Origin: Kitasatospora aureofaciens
GTDB lineage: Bacteria; Actinomycetota; Actinomycetes; Streptomycetales; Streptomycetaceae
Reading direction: 5' to 3'
DNA: 64,000 nucleotides
NCBI RefSeq assembly: GCF_001188955.3
Contig: NZ_JPRF03000043.1
Location: forward strand, 248,001 to 312,000
The notes beneath the pieces were generated by a model. It was not told where the DNA came from. It worked only from the letters and a program-made list of their open reading frames with translations, and ran no database searches. Numbering within the stretch: the first letter of the stretch is position 1; each line of letters opens with the position of its first letter. Below are positions 16,308 to 24,895 of the stretch, in pieces. Position numbers and translations under genes: made by a program.

Positions 16308-17867
16308 ATGACGACTGAACAGCCATCGTTGTCGGTGGTTCATCAGGTATGCATGACCCTGTCCGCGCTGGCGGCCACCTCAGCGACACCCCGGCCGTCC
16401 GGGGAGACCCGGACGGAGCAGACGGCACGCGCCGTCATGGGCATCAACCAGCAGTTGAGGATCACCACACTGGCGACCAAGGGCGTCTGGGAGGTGGCCT
16501 GGCTGGCGCTGAGCCCAGACAACGCCAACATGGCGTACATCGCCCGGACCATCGACAAATCCAACCAGTTCGCGGTGGTCAGCCGCGGGACGATCGGCAG
16601 TCTTCCCGACATCCTGGAGGACCTCGACGTCGGCACGGTCGTCCCGTTCACCCCGGCCGGTTCGCAGGCGATCGCGGTGTCGAAGGGGGCCATGGCGGCG
16701 TTCACGCAGGTCGCCACAATGCACTCGCCGTCATTGTCGGAGGTCGGCGAGGTGCTGGGCGAGTCAGTGCCGGAGAGTGCCTTCGGCAGCCCGGGCACGA
16801 CGCTGGTGCAGGCACTCAAGGCCCTCGTCGAAGCCGCGCCGAGCCCGCCGACGGTCTTCGTCACCGGCCACAGCCTGGGCGGCTGCATCGCGACCATGCT
16901 CGCACCGTACCTGCGGGCGCAGGCGCAGAGCTGGAAGAAGATCCCGCAGTTCGGGCTCGTTACCTTCGCGGCTCCCACTGCCGGCCTGCAGAGCTTCGCC
17001 ACCTTCGTCAACAGCGTGCCGTGGGTCATCAACGATCACGTGGTCAACTTCTACGACATGGTGCCGCTCGCCTGGAACAGCCTCGACAGTGCCAAGAAGT
17101 GGTACCCCGACCCGGGGCCGAAGGCGAACCCCGTGGTGACGGGGCTGATCGAGAAGATCAACGAGCTCAAGAAGAACTACGAGTACGTCCAGCCGGGCAC
17201 GACCGTGTCCCTGAATACGACGTACCAGTTCTACGACGGGGACCTGGTCAGGAGCACGGTCGCCGACTTCCTGGGCCAGGTCGCGTACCAGCACAGCGAC
17301 CCCCTCTACCTGACGCTGGTCGGGGCGCCCATCCCGCCCGCCGCGCCGGTGGTCCACGGCATGACGCCCACCTTCGGCAACAGCGGATCCTCGGTGGTCA
17401 TCACCGGCACCGGTTTCAGCCCGGTCAAGCTCGGCAACCACATCGACTTCGGCCCCATCGCCTGCGACCCGGGCACCGTCACGGTCAACCCGGCCGGCAC
17501 CCAGATCACCGCCAAGGTGCCGGACGGGGTAGGCCTCGTCGACGTCCAGGTGACCCACCGGCTGGGCACCTCCGCTGCCTGCCCACTCGCGCAGTTCGCC
17601 TACGGTGGGCCGGCGCCCGTGGTGGTCAGCAAGGTGGACCCGAACGTCGGGTCGGCCCTGACCACGGTCACCATCAGCGGTTCGGGCTTCACCAAGGACG
17701 CCGTCGTCAAGTTCAACGGCGCCGTCTCCGAGCACGTCGGCTTCGTCTCCGACACCAAGCTCACTGCCAAGGTGCCCCGGGGGGTCGACACGGTGAACGT
17801 CACCGTGACGGTCGGCGTGGCCACCTCGCCCACCAGTCCCGCGAGCGAATTCACCCACAAGCTCTGA
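16308..17867 (+). CDS. Class 3 lipase-like hydrolase with two IPT/TIG domains
   Basis: 519 residues from ATG 16308; an ATG at 16257 and longer frames exist, but upstream sequence overlaps the IS end. The alpha/beta-hydrolase part carries a GHSLGG nucleophile elbow at 187-192 (Ser189), preceded by VFVT and followed by a C-IATMLAPYL helix, as in fungal-type lipase 3 enzymes. FAAPTAG and DMVPLAW segments fit the acid and His regions. From about residue 345, two IPT/TIG immunoglobulin-like domains follow (MTPTFGNSGSSVVITGTGFS; VDPNVGSALTTVTISGSGFT). No signal peptide is seen, so localisation is unclear. A hairpin terminator follows immediately. Confidence 0.8.
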   Translation: MTTEQPSLSVVHQVCMTLSALAATSATPRPSGETRTEQTARAVMGINQQLRITTLATKGVWEVAWLALSPDNANMAYIARTIDKSNQFAVVSRGTIGSLPDILEDLDVGTVVPFTPAGSQAIAVSKGAMAAFTQVATMHSPSLSEVGEVLGESVPESAFGSPGTTLVQALKALVEAAPSPPTVFVTGHSLGGCIATMLAPYLRAQAQSWKKIPQFGLVTFAAPTAGLQSFATFVNSVPWVINDHVVNFYDMVPLAWNSLDSAKKWYPDPGPKANPVVTGLIEKINELKKNYEYVQPGTTVSLNTTYQFYDGDLVRSTVADFLGQVAYQHSDPLYLTLVGAPIPPAAPVVHGMTPTFGNSGSSVVITGTGFSPVKLGNHIDFGPIACDPGTVTVNPAGTQITAKVPDGVGLVDVQVTHRLGTSAACPLAQFAYGGPAPVVVSKVDPNVGSALTTVTISGSGFTKDAVVKFNGAVSEHVGFVSDTKLTAKVPRGVDTVNVTVTVGVATSPTSPASEFTHKL

Positions 17868-17871
17868 ACCG

Positions 17872-17898
17872 GGCCGGGCCCGCCGGTCGGGCCCGGCC
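17872..17898 (+). terminator. Hairpin terminator after the lipase gene
   Basis: 11-bp perfect stem, GGCCGGGCCCG at 17872-17882 and its complement at 17888-17898, five-base loop, starting four bases after the stop codon. Confidence 0.7.
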
Positions 17899-17954
17899 TC
17901 GCCAAGGGTCGCGGGTGTGCCGCTGAACTGCCCAGGCCGCCTTCTCCACGGCGC

Positions 17955-18155
17955 CTCGGCGCCACGTACGAGCAGCGGCTGCGCGACGCCCGTCGGCTGC
18001 ACGGGGCGCTGCGCCGGCTGGGCTGATCGCCGCCTGGTTCGACGGTCCGGTCCGCCGCCGCGACCCGGCCCGCGCCGACCGGCTGCTCGCCGCAATCACA
18101 GCTGGTCCTCGGTGTGAACGAGGTGCGTCTGCCTCAGGACGACGCCTTCGCCAAG
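17955..18155 (+). repeat. Degenerate direct copy of the 28.08-28.35 kb region
   Basis: Positions 17955-18096 match 28084-28225 almost base for base (shared start CTCGGCGCCACGTACGAGCA), covering the last codons of the SCO7613-like gene and the start of the Fic remnant. Then about 70 bases are missing, and 18102-18155 matches 28296-28349 with a few substitutions. The copy has no open gene of its own, so it is the derivative or decayed copy. The two copies are in the same orientation, about 10.1 kb apart. Confidence 0.9.
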
Positions 18156-18177
18156 GTCGTCGGTGAGGGCGATCATG

Positions 18178-19050
18178 TCAGGGTGTCTTCGGGCGCCGGG
18201 AGTGCGCTGTTCTGTCGTGTGCTGTGCGGGCGGGCTCGGTGTGTGCGAGCGAGGCGAGGAGCCGCAGTTTCTCCTCGCTGTCGCTGTCCTTGTCGGGGTA
18301 GTAGACGACGAGGATGACGTCGTCGACGGGGAGTTTGTCGCGGTGCAGGTGTAGCTCGCCGACGACGGGGTGGTGGACCGTTGTCGTGCCCCCGTCGAGG
18401 GTGCGGACGTCGTGGCGGGCCCACAGGGTGCGGAACCGCTGGCTGGACAGTGCGAGTTCTCCGACGAGTTCGACGAACCGGACGTTGTCGGTGTCGTCGC
18501 CGATGGTGGTGCGCAGGGCGGCGACGAAATCGGCGGTGGCTTTGGTCCAGTCCTGGTGGAAGGCTCGTTCCTCGGGATCGAGGAGGAGGGAACGAAGCCG
18601 GTTCTGGCCGGGCCGCAGGCGTGGGGAGAGCGCGACCGCCATGGGATTGGAGGCCAGGACGTCGAACGCGCGCCCTTCTACGAACGCGGGGATCTGCAGG
18701 TGGGCGAGCAACTCGTGCACCCGTGCCGGTACGTGCTCGGGCCGCTTGCGACGCGGCGCGCTGGGGCGTGCCGCCGCGAGGCCGAGCAGATACGTCCGTT
18801 CGACGTCATCGAGCTGGAGGATGCGCGCGAGTGATTCGAGGACCTGCGGTGAGGGCTTCTTGTCCCGGCCGCGTTCCAGGCGCAGGTAGTAGTCGGGACT
18901 GAGTCCGGCGAGCAGGGCGACTTCCTCACGGCGCAGGCCGGGAACGCGGCGGTTGCCGCCTGGCGGCAGTCCCGCCTGTGCCGGGGAGACCAGCTCACGG
19001 CGGGCACGGAGGTAGCTGCCGAGCTGGTTGCCGGAACCCTCATCCTTCAT
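18178..19050 (-). CDS. XRE-family regulator with MmyB-like ligand domain
   Basis: 290 residues from ATG 19050. The N-terminus has the actinobacterial pattern LGSYLRARRELVSPAQAGLP, then RRVPGLRREEVALLAGLSPD and YYLRLERGRDKKPS, which is the helix-turn-helix. Residues from about 95 form the MmyB-like domain (ALSPRLRPGQNRLRSLLLDP; FVELVGELALSSQRFRTLWA; HPVVGELHLHRDKLP). These regulators are very often divergent from an oxidoreductase gene that they control, and here an SDR gene starts 190 bases away on the other strand. Probable local repressor of it (inference). Confidence 0.9.
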   Translation of the reverse strand: MKDEGSGNQLGSYLRARRELVSPAQAGLPPGGNRRVPGLRREEVALLAGLSPDYYLRLERGRDKKPSPQVLESLARILQLDDVERTYLLGLAAARPSAPRRKRPEHVPARVHELLAHLQIPAFVEGRAFDVLASNPMAVALSPRLRPGQNRLRSLLLDPEERAFHQDWTKATADFVAALRTTIGDDTDNVRFVELVGELALSSQRFRTLWARHDVRTLDGGTTTVHHPVVGELHLHRDKLPVDDVILVVYYPDKDSDSEEKLRLLASLAHTEPARTAHDRTAHSRRPKTP

Positions 19051-19239
19051 ACCGACACCGTAGTGCTGCGCGCGTGTCCCAGAGGGGGCCCTGTCAGGAC
19101 CAGGGAAGACCGGGGCCCTGCCGCGCCGGGCTCCTGCCGTCAAGACTGCGAGAGCACCGCCTTGAAAGAGACGGGAGCACCACCTGTCGGCGCCGCGGGC
19201 CTGAACCCCGGCGGCGCCCTGGATCGAAGGGAAGATCTT

Positions 19240-20001
19240 GTGGATCTCTCCAACCGCACCGTTCTCGTCGTCGGCGGAACCTCGGGCATCGGGCGAGAGC
19301 TGGCCCGGCGGTTCGCTGCGGCGGGCAGCACCGTGGCCATCGGCGGCCGCAACCCGCAGGCACTCACGGAACTGGCCGAAGAAGGCTTCGGCACGATCAG
19401 CATCGACGTGACCAGCAGTGCCTCCGTCGCTTCCGCCCGCGACGCCGCGCTCGCCCGCTACCCCGAGCTGGACACCGTGGTGACGATGTCCGGCGTCATG
19501 CTGCTGGAGGACCTGCGCGACCCCGCGCACTTCGAGGCGGCGGCGACGACGGTCGACACCAACCTGCTCGGCACCATCCGGGTCGTCGACGCCTTCACCC
19601 CGCACCTGATCCGGCGGGGTGCCGGCACCTTCGTCACCGTCACCTCCGGCATCGCCTTCCTGCCCTTCCCACCCATGCCCAGCTACGCCGCATCGAAGGC
19701 CGGGGTGCACGCCTACTCCGAGGCACTGCGCGCGCAGCTCGACGGCACCGGCGTCGGTGTCGTCGAGCTGGTCCCCCCGGCCGTCGCCACGGCGAGCCAG
19801 GAGAAGGTGAACCCGCACGCGCTGCCGCTCGACGACTTCGCCACCGAGGTCATGGACCTGCTCTCCCAGGACCCCACCCCGCGCGAAATCCTCGTCAAGG
19901 GCGTCCTCGGGCACCGCTGGGCCGAGCGCGAGGGTACCTACGACGATCTCGTCGCCCAGCGCTCGCAGGCTCTGGCGATGCTGCCCGGCCGCCAGGGCTG
20001 A
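19240..20001 (+). CDS. Short-chain dehydrogenase/reductase (SDR)
   Basis: 253 residues from GTG 19240, with AAGGGAAG upstream. The classical SDR layout is present: cofactor motif GGTSGIG at 12-18, an active-site Ser at 136 in VTSG, and the catalytic Tyr149 and Lys153 in SYAASK. DVTSSASVAS is near 56. It resembles DltE/oxidoreductase-type SDRs. Substrate unknown. The pair with the divergent MmyB-like regulator is a common streptomycete arrangement. Confidence 0.9.
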   Translation: MDLSNRTVLVVGGTSGIGRELARRFAAAGSTVAIGGRNPQALTELAEEGFGTISIDVTSSASVASARDAALARYPELDTVVTMSGVMLLEDLRDPAHFEAAATTVDTNLLGTIRVVDAFTPHLIRRGAGTFVTVTSGIAFLPFPPMPSYAASKAGVHAYSEALRAQLDGTGVGVVELVPPAVATASQEKVNPHALPLDDFATEVMDLLSQDPTPREILVKGVLGHRWAEREGTYDDLVAQRSQALAMLPGRQG

Positions 20002-20209
20002 CGGGCCGGCAGGAGCGACTTCGTCGGGGTGCTCACGCTGGTTGTGGGCGGGTGACTTGGGTGACCGCCGCGGTCCTCTCCCACCTCCTCCTCGGCTTCC
20101 ACCTGACCTTCCTCGCCAAGGACGAACCCACCGCACCCCAGCCCTCGCACACCACCCACCCTGCCCCCGCCCCCGCACCCGCCCCGGCCCCCAGCCGCCG
20201 CGGACCGGT
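20002..20209. other. Spacer with a proline-alanine-rich reading frame
   Basis: A plus-strand frame reads TAAVLSHLLLGFHLTFLAKD and then a PAPAPAPAP stretch. It could be the tail of a small membrane protein of a mobile element, but no start or RBS is evident and I do not call a gene. Confidence 0.3.
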
Positions 20210-20575
20210 CCTGCTGTTCACCGCCGCCGCATCGTACAGCCGGGCGGTGGTCTCCAGGTCCATCCGCACCTCGCCGCGTACCCGCCACAGCCGGAAGGTC
20301 TCTCGGCAATGTGGCGCAGCGGGGCGCTCACGTGGCCGGCGGGCATTATGAGCTCGCCGCCGTCGTGCCGGTAAAGCACCAGGGTGCAGTCTGCTGCTCG
20401 CTCAACTTCCGGTCGGTGCGTGCCTTGTCCTGCGTGCGCAGCCACGCGCCGGGCCGGAACATGGGGTCGTCGCCGAGACCGGTGCGGTCGGCGGGGCCGT
20501 CGAGGGTTCCGCCAGCGACGACGTAGGCGAGCAGGCGCCGGTAGGAGCGGTTCCGGTCCGGCTCCAGCCACGCGC
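20210..20575 (-). pseudogene. Frameshifted protein remnant (unassigned)
   Basis: Three minus-strand frames read consecutively: WLEPDRNRSYRRLLAYVVAG with DRTGLGDDPMFRPGAWLRTQ, then LVLYRHDGGELIMPAGHVSA with PLRHIAE, then TFRLWRVRGEVRMDLETTAR with LYDAAA. Each has good codon bias and they follow on, so a single gene broken by two frameshifts is likely. I do not recognise the family. Confidence 0.4.
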
Positions 20576-20736
20576 CCCTTGGTCTGACCGCCTGTCACCG
20601 GTTCACCCACCACCTGCGGTGGTGGCCGCCGCACGCGCTGCGGCCTGGACCGGGCGGCGGCATCTTCCGCCGGTCCGGGCGCACGTCGATGGCTGCGGGC
20701 TCCGCTCACGTGTTCAGGCCGTGCCGGTGACCGGTG

Positions 20737-21975
20737 TCAGGGAGCGACCGGGCCGCCGATCTCGGTCCAGGCGCCGTTGGCGCCGGTGTACTCGAAAACG
20801 CCGGAGTGGTCGGGGCTGACGCCGTAGAGATGGTCGTCGGTGGCGGCGAAGGTGGCGCCGGGGCCGCCGATGCGGGTCCAGGTGCCGCGTCCACGGTCGT
20901 ACTGCTCGATGTCGCCGGTGGTCAGGTCGGTCGCGTAGAGGGTGGTGCGGCTGGTGAAGACGCGGTCGGTCGCACCGCGGACCTGCTTCCAGCCGTCCCC
21001 GGCGCCGGTGTACTCGAAGACGCCGAAGTGGTTGGCGCTCACTCCGTACAGGTGGTCGCCGGTGGCGGCGAAGCCGCTCCCGGGATACCCAATCCGTGTC
21101 CACGTGCCGCGCCCACGGTCGTACTGCTCGATGTCACCGGAGGCCGGGTCCGTCGCGTACAGCGTCGTCGCGCTGGTGAAGATGCGGTCGGTCGCACCGC
21201 GGACCTGCTTCCAGCTGTCCCCGGCGCCGGTGTACTCGAAGACGCCGTGGTGATCGACGCTCAGCCCGTACAGGTGGTCGCCGGTGGCGGCGAAACCGCT
21301 TCCCGGATTCCCGATCCGCGTCCACGTGCCGCGCCCACGGTCGTACTGCTCGATGTCACCGGAAGCCGGGTCCGTCGCGTACAGCGTCGTCGCGCTGGTG
21401 AAGATGCCGCTGGCGGCGCCGCGGACCTTCGCCCACGCGCCGTCCTTGCCGGTGTACTCCTCGACGGCCGTATGGCCCGGCGTGATCCGGTACAGGTGGG
21501 CGCCGGTCGCGGCCACGGTGGGGCCATCCGGTACGGCCGCCGCTGCCGGGGGCACGCCGCCGGCCGGGGACGAGGGCGCGGTCCGCCCCGACGTCGGGAC
21601 AGGCGCCGCCGGGCCCGAAGCGGACAACGGGCTCGCGACCTCGCCCGAAGGCGTCACCGCCGCGGTGCCCGGGGATCCGGGCAAGGACGAGGACGGCAAA
21701 TTCAGATCGGACGGCAGGGACAGTCCGTTCGGCGAAGCAGCCGGCGCGGCGGAGCCCGTACCGGCGAGCCTGACCGCCAGCACGGCGCCGACGAGCACGG
21801 CCACGGCCCCGACGATGGACAAGACCACGACGGTACGCCGCCTCTTGGTGGGGCGTGAGGCGTGGAAGTGGTTGACCTGGGTGCCGCCGTGGCCGGTCTG
21901 GGCGGCGGCCGGGCCGTCGAAGGTGTTCCCGGCCACCGCGCCCTGCTCCGGTGGCTGCGAATGCGAGCCCCTCAT
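20737..21975 (-). CDS. Membrane-anchored seven-bladed propeller protein with N-terminal amyloid-like motif
   Basis: 412 residues. A cytosolic N-terminus contains GNTFDGPAAAQTG and GTQVNHF (residues 16-37); a basic patch TKRRR precedes a transmembrane helix at about 48-68; a Pro/Ala/Ser linker runs to about 150. The rest is exactly seven blades of about 37 residues, alternating two types: FAATGDHLYG...GVFEYTG...W and FTSATTLYAT...DIEQYDRGRGTWTRIG. A seven-bladed extracellular propeller is therefore predicted. The ATG lies four bases after the stop of the upstream gene (21980-22408), whose C-terminus carries the same N-terminal motif, so the two are one operon. Ligand unknown. The function as a transmembrane sensor is inferred. 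Confidence 0.8.
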   Translation of the reverse strand: MRGSHSQPPEQGAVAGNTFDGPAAAQTGHGGTQVNHFHASRPTKRRRTVVVLSIVGAVAVLVGAVLAVRLAGTGSAAPAASPNGLSLPSDLNLPSSSLPGSPGTAAVTPSGEVASPLSASGPAAPVPTSGRTAPSSPAGGVPPAAAAVPDGPTVAATGAHLYRITPGHTAVEEYTGKDGAWAKVRGAASGIFTSATTLYATDPASGDIEQYDRGRGTWTRIGNPGSGFAATGDHLYGLSVDHHGVFEYTGAGDSWKQVRGATDRIFTSATTLYATDPASGDIEQYDRGRGTWTRIGYPGSGFAATGDHLYGVSANHFGVFEYTGAGDGWKQVRGATDRVFTSRTTLYATDLTTGDIEQYDRGRGTWTRIGGPGATFAATDDHLYGVSPDHSGVFEYTGANGAWTEIGGPVAP

Positions 21976-21979
21976 GCCG

Positions 21980-22408
21980 CTACCGGAAGGTGTTGGTCTG
22001 TGTGCCGTGCGCGCCGGTCTGGATCGCGGTCGGTCCCGAGAAGGTGTTGCCGCTCAGCGTGGTGCCGTCGGCGTTGCCCGGCTCGTCCTCCTCCGCTTGC
22101 AGGCGGCCCACCGCTTCTTGCAGCAGCTTGGCGAACTCGGGGTCGTTGTCGATGGCGTCCTGCAATGCGAGCTGGAGCCACTGCCGGGTGCTGGGGGTGA
22201 GTTCCTCCGTGCCGGCTTCGACCTCCTCGTCGACCTTGGCCAGCGCCCGGTCCTGGCCGAGTTTGCGGCCGATCACCTCGTGCAGGTGGTCCATGGCCGT
22301 GTCCGTGGCGTGGTCGAACTCGGCATCGGCCCGCCCCGCCACCCGCCGGACCTTGCGAGTGGCCCAAGCGGCCAGCCACCCCACCGCGATCTCGACAATC
22401 CCTGTCAC
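21980..22408 (-). CDS. Helical protein with C-terminal amyloid-signalling-like motif
   Basis: 142 residues from GTG 22408 behind a GAGGGGG stretch. Residues 1-110 are predicted mostly helical (VGWLAAWATRKVRRVAGRAD; LHEVIGRKLGQDRALAKVDE; TPSTRQWLQLALQDAIDNDP). The last 28 residues contain GNTFSGPTAIQTG and GTQTNTF and end after one more residue. The tail matches the N-terminus of the next gene's product at about 15 of 22 positions (GNTFxGPxAxQTGxxGTQxNxF). The AIQTG core recalls RHIM-like and BASS-type amyloid signalling motifs of multicellular bacteria. Role as an effector or adaptor that co-assembles with the propeller protein is inference. Confidence 0.75.
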   Translation of the reverse strand: MTGIVEIAVGWLAAWATRKVRRVAGRADAEFDHATDTAMDHLHEVIGRKLGQDRALAKVDEEVEAGTEELTPSTRQWLQLALQDAIDNDPEFAKLLQEAVGRLQAEEDEPGNADGTTLSGNTFSGPTAIQTGAHGTQTNTFR

Positions 22409-22606
22409 TGATCCCCCTCAGGAACGAACTGACGGAACCTCATGGACATGACGTCGGTGTCTCGGGACGGCCCCAATGCTCAAGCCGTCCCCGAACAGCC
22501 GCCGGCCAGGATCGGCCAACTGCCCGGCCGGGCCGGACCGCCAGGCGAGGCCCGCACTTTGGGTAGCGGCCGACAGGATCGTTTGGGCCACGACGGGGCG
22601 TGGCAC

Positions 22607-22648
22607 CTACCCCGGCTCGGCCCGTCGAGCCGGACCGAGCCGGGGTAG
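22607..22648 (-). terminator. Terminator hairpin of the I36-like gene
   Basis: 14-bp perfect stem, CTACCCCGGCTCGG at 22607-22620 and its complement at 22635-22648, 14-base loop, directly beyond the stop of the gene ending at 22656. Confidence 0.8.
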
Positions 22649-22655
22649 TACGTGC

Positions 22656-23246
22656 TCAGCAGGGGCTGAGGTAGCCGACCCAGTCCCACGGTGCGGTGGG
22701 ATCCGAGCTGTAGCCGCCGGGTGAGGTCCAACCCAGGTTGCCACCGTGGTCGTAGAACTTGGCATGCAGGTCGGACCGCTGGTTGTTGATCCAGGAACCG
22801 GTCCCGTACCACGGCACGGGGTTCAGCTTGTTGCAGGTGTAGAGCATCAGGACGTCGCCCTCGTAGTAGGGGGCGCTGTACGCGCACACCCAGGTGTACG
22901 GGCAGGCAAGGGAGGCGAGCGGTGCGTTTCCGCTGGCGGCGAGGTCGCGGGGTTGTCGTTCCCCGGGTAGGGCCAGCCGCAGTTCCCCGCCGCCGGGCAG
23001 CAGGATCCTGTCAGCCGCGACCTGGGTGCCGCCGGTCCGGGCGAGGTAGGTGTCGACCCGGGCTTGAAGGCTCGTCGCTTGGACGGGGGTAAGCCCAAGG
23101 GCGTAAGCCTGGGCGGTGAAGCTGGAAGTCGCGGGGGCCTGGGCGGTGGCGGTGCTCGTCGCGCCCACCAAGGCAAGGAGGGTCAGGACTAGCGCGGCGA
23201 TGATCCTCCTCGGCGCAACAGGTCGCTGTACGTAGTGCTCCGGCAC
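22656..23246 (-). CDS. Secreted small protein, peptidase-inhibitor I36-like
   Basis: 196 residues from GTG 23246 (GAGAGG eight bases upstream). A signal peptide (RRIIAALVLTLLALVGATST then ATAQA) is followed by a pro-region with an AYALGLTPVQATSLQARVD helix and LLPGGGELRLALPG. The C-terminal domain runs from CPYTWVCAYSAPYYEGDVLM to the final Cys. The cysteine-containing, Trp-rich small beta domain (WVCAY...YEGD.L.LY.C ... SWINNQ) is typical of streptomycete I36 (SMPI-like, beta-gamma-crystallin-like) proteins. Predicted to be exported; inhibitor activity is only a family-level inference. Confidence 0.75.
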   Translation of the reverse strand: MPEHYVQRPVAPRRIIAALVLTLLALVGATSTATAQAPATSSFTAQAYALGLTPVQATSLQARVDTYLARTGGTQVAADRILLPGGGELRLALPGERQPRDLAASGNAPLASLACPYTWVCAYSAPYYEGDVLMLYTCNKLNPVPWYGTGSWINNQRSDLHAKFYDHGGNLGWTSPGGYSSDPTAPWDWVGYLSPC

Positions 23247-23401
23247 GGTGTCACCTCTCGTGGTCGGGAACTGTCCGTGAAGTACCCGTGTGCTGGAGTC
23301 ATCGTGGCCTCGCCCGAGCTCACCCGTCGTTGGCAAACAGTGCGGACTTCCTTGTCACCGAGCGCAGCTGACGGCCCGTTCTGGCCGACAATGGCCTGTC
23401 C

Positions 23402-24439
23402 ATGGTGGAGTGGCTGGCCCACTATCTCTGTGTGGCCTTGACAACCGAACACGGCGGTCCCGTGGTGTCGCTGTCCACCGACGCAGTGCCGGCACGGGAC
23501 CGGCTGGACTGGTGGCGGTGCATGATGGAGAGCGACGTCATGCCCGTGGAGCTCCGCAACGAGCACACGAGCGACTTCGCGGGCAAGGCCCGGATGGCGG
23601 AGCTGCCCGGCATGCGCGTGGCGGAGTTCAGCTTTACCCCGCTGACCGCCACACGCACGCCCACGCAGATCCGGCGGCTGGACCCGGAGCAGTACCTCTT
23701 GATCCTGGTTCAGGGCAGCCCGATCCAACTGGAGCAGTCCCGCAGCACGGTCCACCTGACCTCCGGCAGCCTCGCCCTGTGTTCCACGTCCTATCCGATG
23801 GCAGCCGACTTCTTCTCCCGGGACCACCGCCGGCATCGGGTCGCGTTGATGGTGCTGCCCAGGACCTCCCTGCCGCTGCCCGGAGACCGGATGAACCGGC
23901 TCCTGGGTGCGTCCCTCGCCACCCGTTCACCCGCCGGCTGGCTACTCGGGCAGTTCCTGTCCGGCTTCCTGAGCTCCGTCGGCCACGGCGGGCCCGCGGA
24001 GCTGCGCCGGACGGGAGCCATCGGCGTCGACCTGGCCGCCGCCTACCTCGCTGGTTTGCTGGACGCGGACGACCTGCTGCCCGTGGAGACCCGCGAGCAG
24101 GTACTTCTCGCGCGTGTCGACGCGTTCATCGACCACAACCTCGCAGACCCGGAGCTGGACCCCGCCGCGATCGCCGCTCACCACCACATCTCGGTGCGCA
24201 CCCTGCACCAGGTCTTCCGGAGCCGGCCCGAGACGGTTGGCGCGACGATCCGCCGTCGCCGGCTCGAACGGTGCCGCGCCGACCTCACCGATCCGAGTCA
24301 GCGCCACCGGACGATCGGTGCCATCGCCCTCCGCTGGGGATTCCGACACCCGGCAGACCTGAGCCGGGCCTTCCGCTCCGCGTACGGCGTGCCACCGAGC
24401 AAGCTGCGAGGCGGCGGTGGCCAAACCGGGTCGGAGTGA
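23402..24439 (+). CDS. AraC-family transcriptional regulator
   Basis: 345 residues. The N-terminal AraC-binding-like domain begins near LSTDAVPARDRLDWWRCMM and includes EFSFTPLTATRTPTQIRRLD and YLLILVQGSPIQLEQ. The C-terminal AraC DNA-binding domain reads ARVDAFIDHNLADPELDPAA, HHHISVRTLHQVFRSRPETV and IALRWGFRHPADLSRAFRSA. The start at ATG 23402 has no clear RBS, and a GTG at 23462 would also preserve the domain. The target is unknown; the gene is divergent from the I36-like gene with a spacing of about 155 bases. Confidence 0.85.
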   Translation: MVEWLAHYLCVALTTEHGGPVVSLSTDAVPARDRLDWWRCMMESDVMPVELRNEHTSDFAGKARMAELPGMRVAEFSFTPLTATRTPTQIRRLDPEQYLLILVQGSPIQLEQSRSTVHLTSGSLALCSTSYPMAADFFSRDHRRHRVALMVLPRTSLPLPGDRMNRLLGASLATRSPAGWLLGQFLSGFLSSVGHGGPAELRRTGAIGVDLAAAYLAGLLDADDLLPVETREQVLLARVDAFIDHNLADPELDPAAIAAHHHISVRTLHQVFRSRPETVGATIRRRRLERCRADLTDPSQRHRTIGAIALRWGFRHPADLSRAFRSAYGVPPSKLRGGGGQTGSE

Positions 24440-24895
24440 CGGCTGACGGGTTCGCTCGTTGGGCTGCTGGCTGTGGAGGTGAGGATGAAGAGCACTTGTT
24501 GGCGAGTGCTGGCAGCGGTTCGTTGTAGATCGCGGGTCACATGTCGACGAGAACTGAGAGCACTCACGCGTGTCGATGGTGTCGGCAGATGTTCTCCCCA
24601 GTGGGAACCGGAGTAGTCGCACCAGACCTCGTTGCAGGTGGCTATCGCGACCTTGCGGTCTCGTCCTGCTCGGCACGGTCGATGAGGCGATGCAATGGCT
24701 GCTCTTGCCGTTGAAAGACAGGAAGGTTCGCTCAGGGTTGTTCTGCGCGCGCCTGATATGCAGCGCGCTCTCCCGCACGGCCAGGTCCGAGAGCCTCCTG
24801 ACGGGTTCAGCCCGGCCGGCGAAGGCCCGGTTTCGCGCCCAAGGCGCATGGAACTGGGATGCCCCGGCCAATGCGCCGCTGCAAGACTGACCACC
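24440..24895. other. Intergenic stretch, nothing supported
   Basis: About 450 bases of lower codon bias between the AraC gene and the next hypothetical gene. I see no convincing gene, IS end or terminator. Confidence 0.3.

Noticed and set aside
18178-20178. 666-codon minus-strand protein including the XRE regulator
   Set aside because: Only the last 290 codons match the XRE/MmyB family; the upstream part is antisense to the SDR gene, which has intact SDR motifs.
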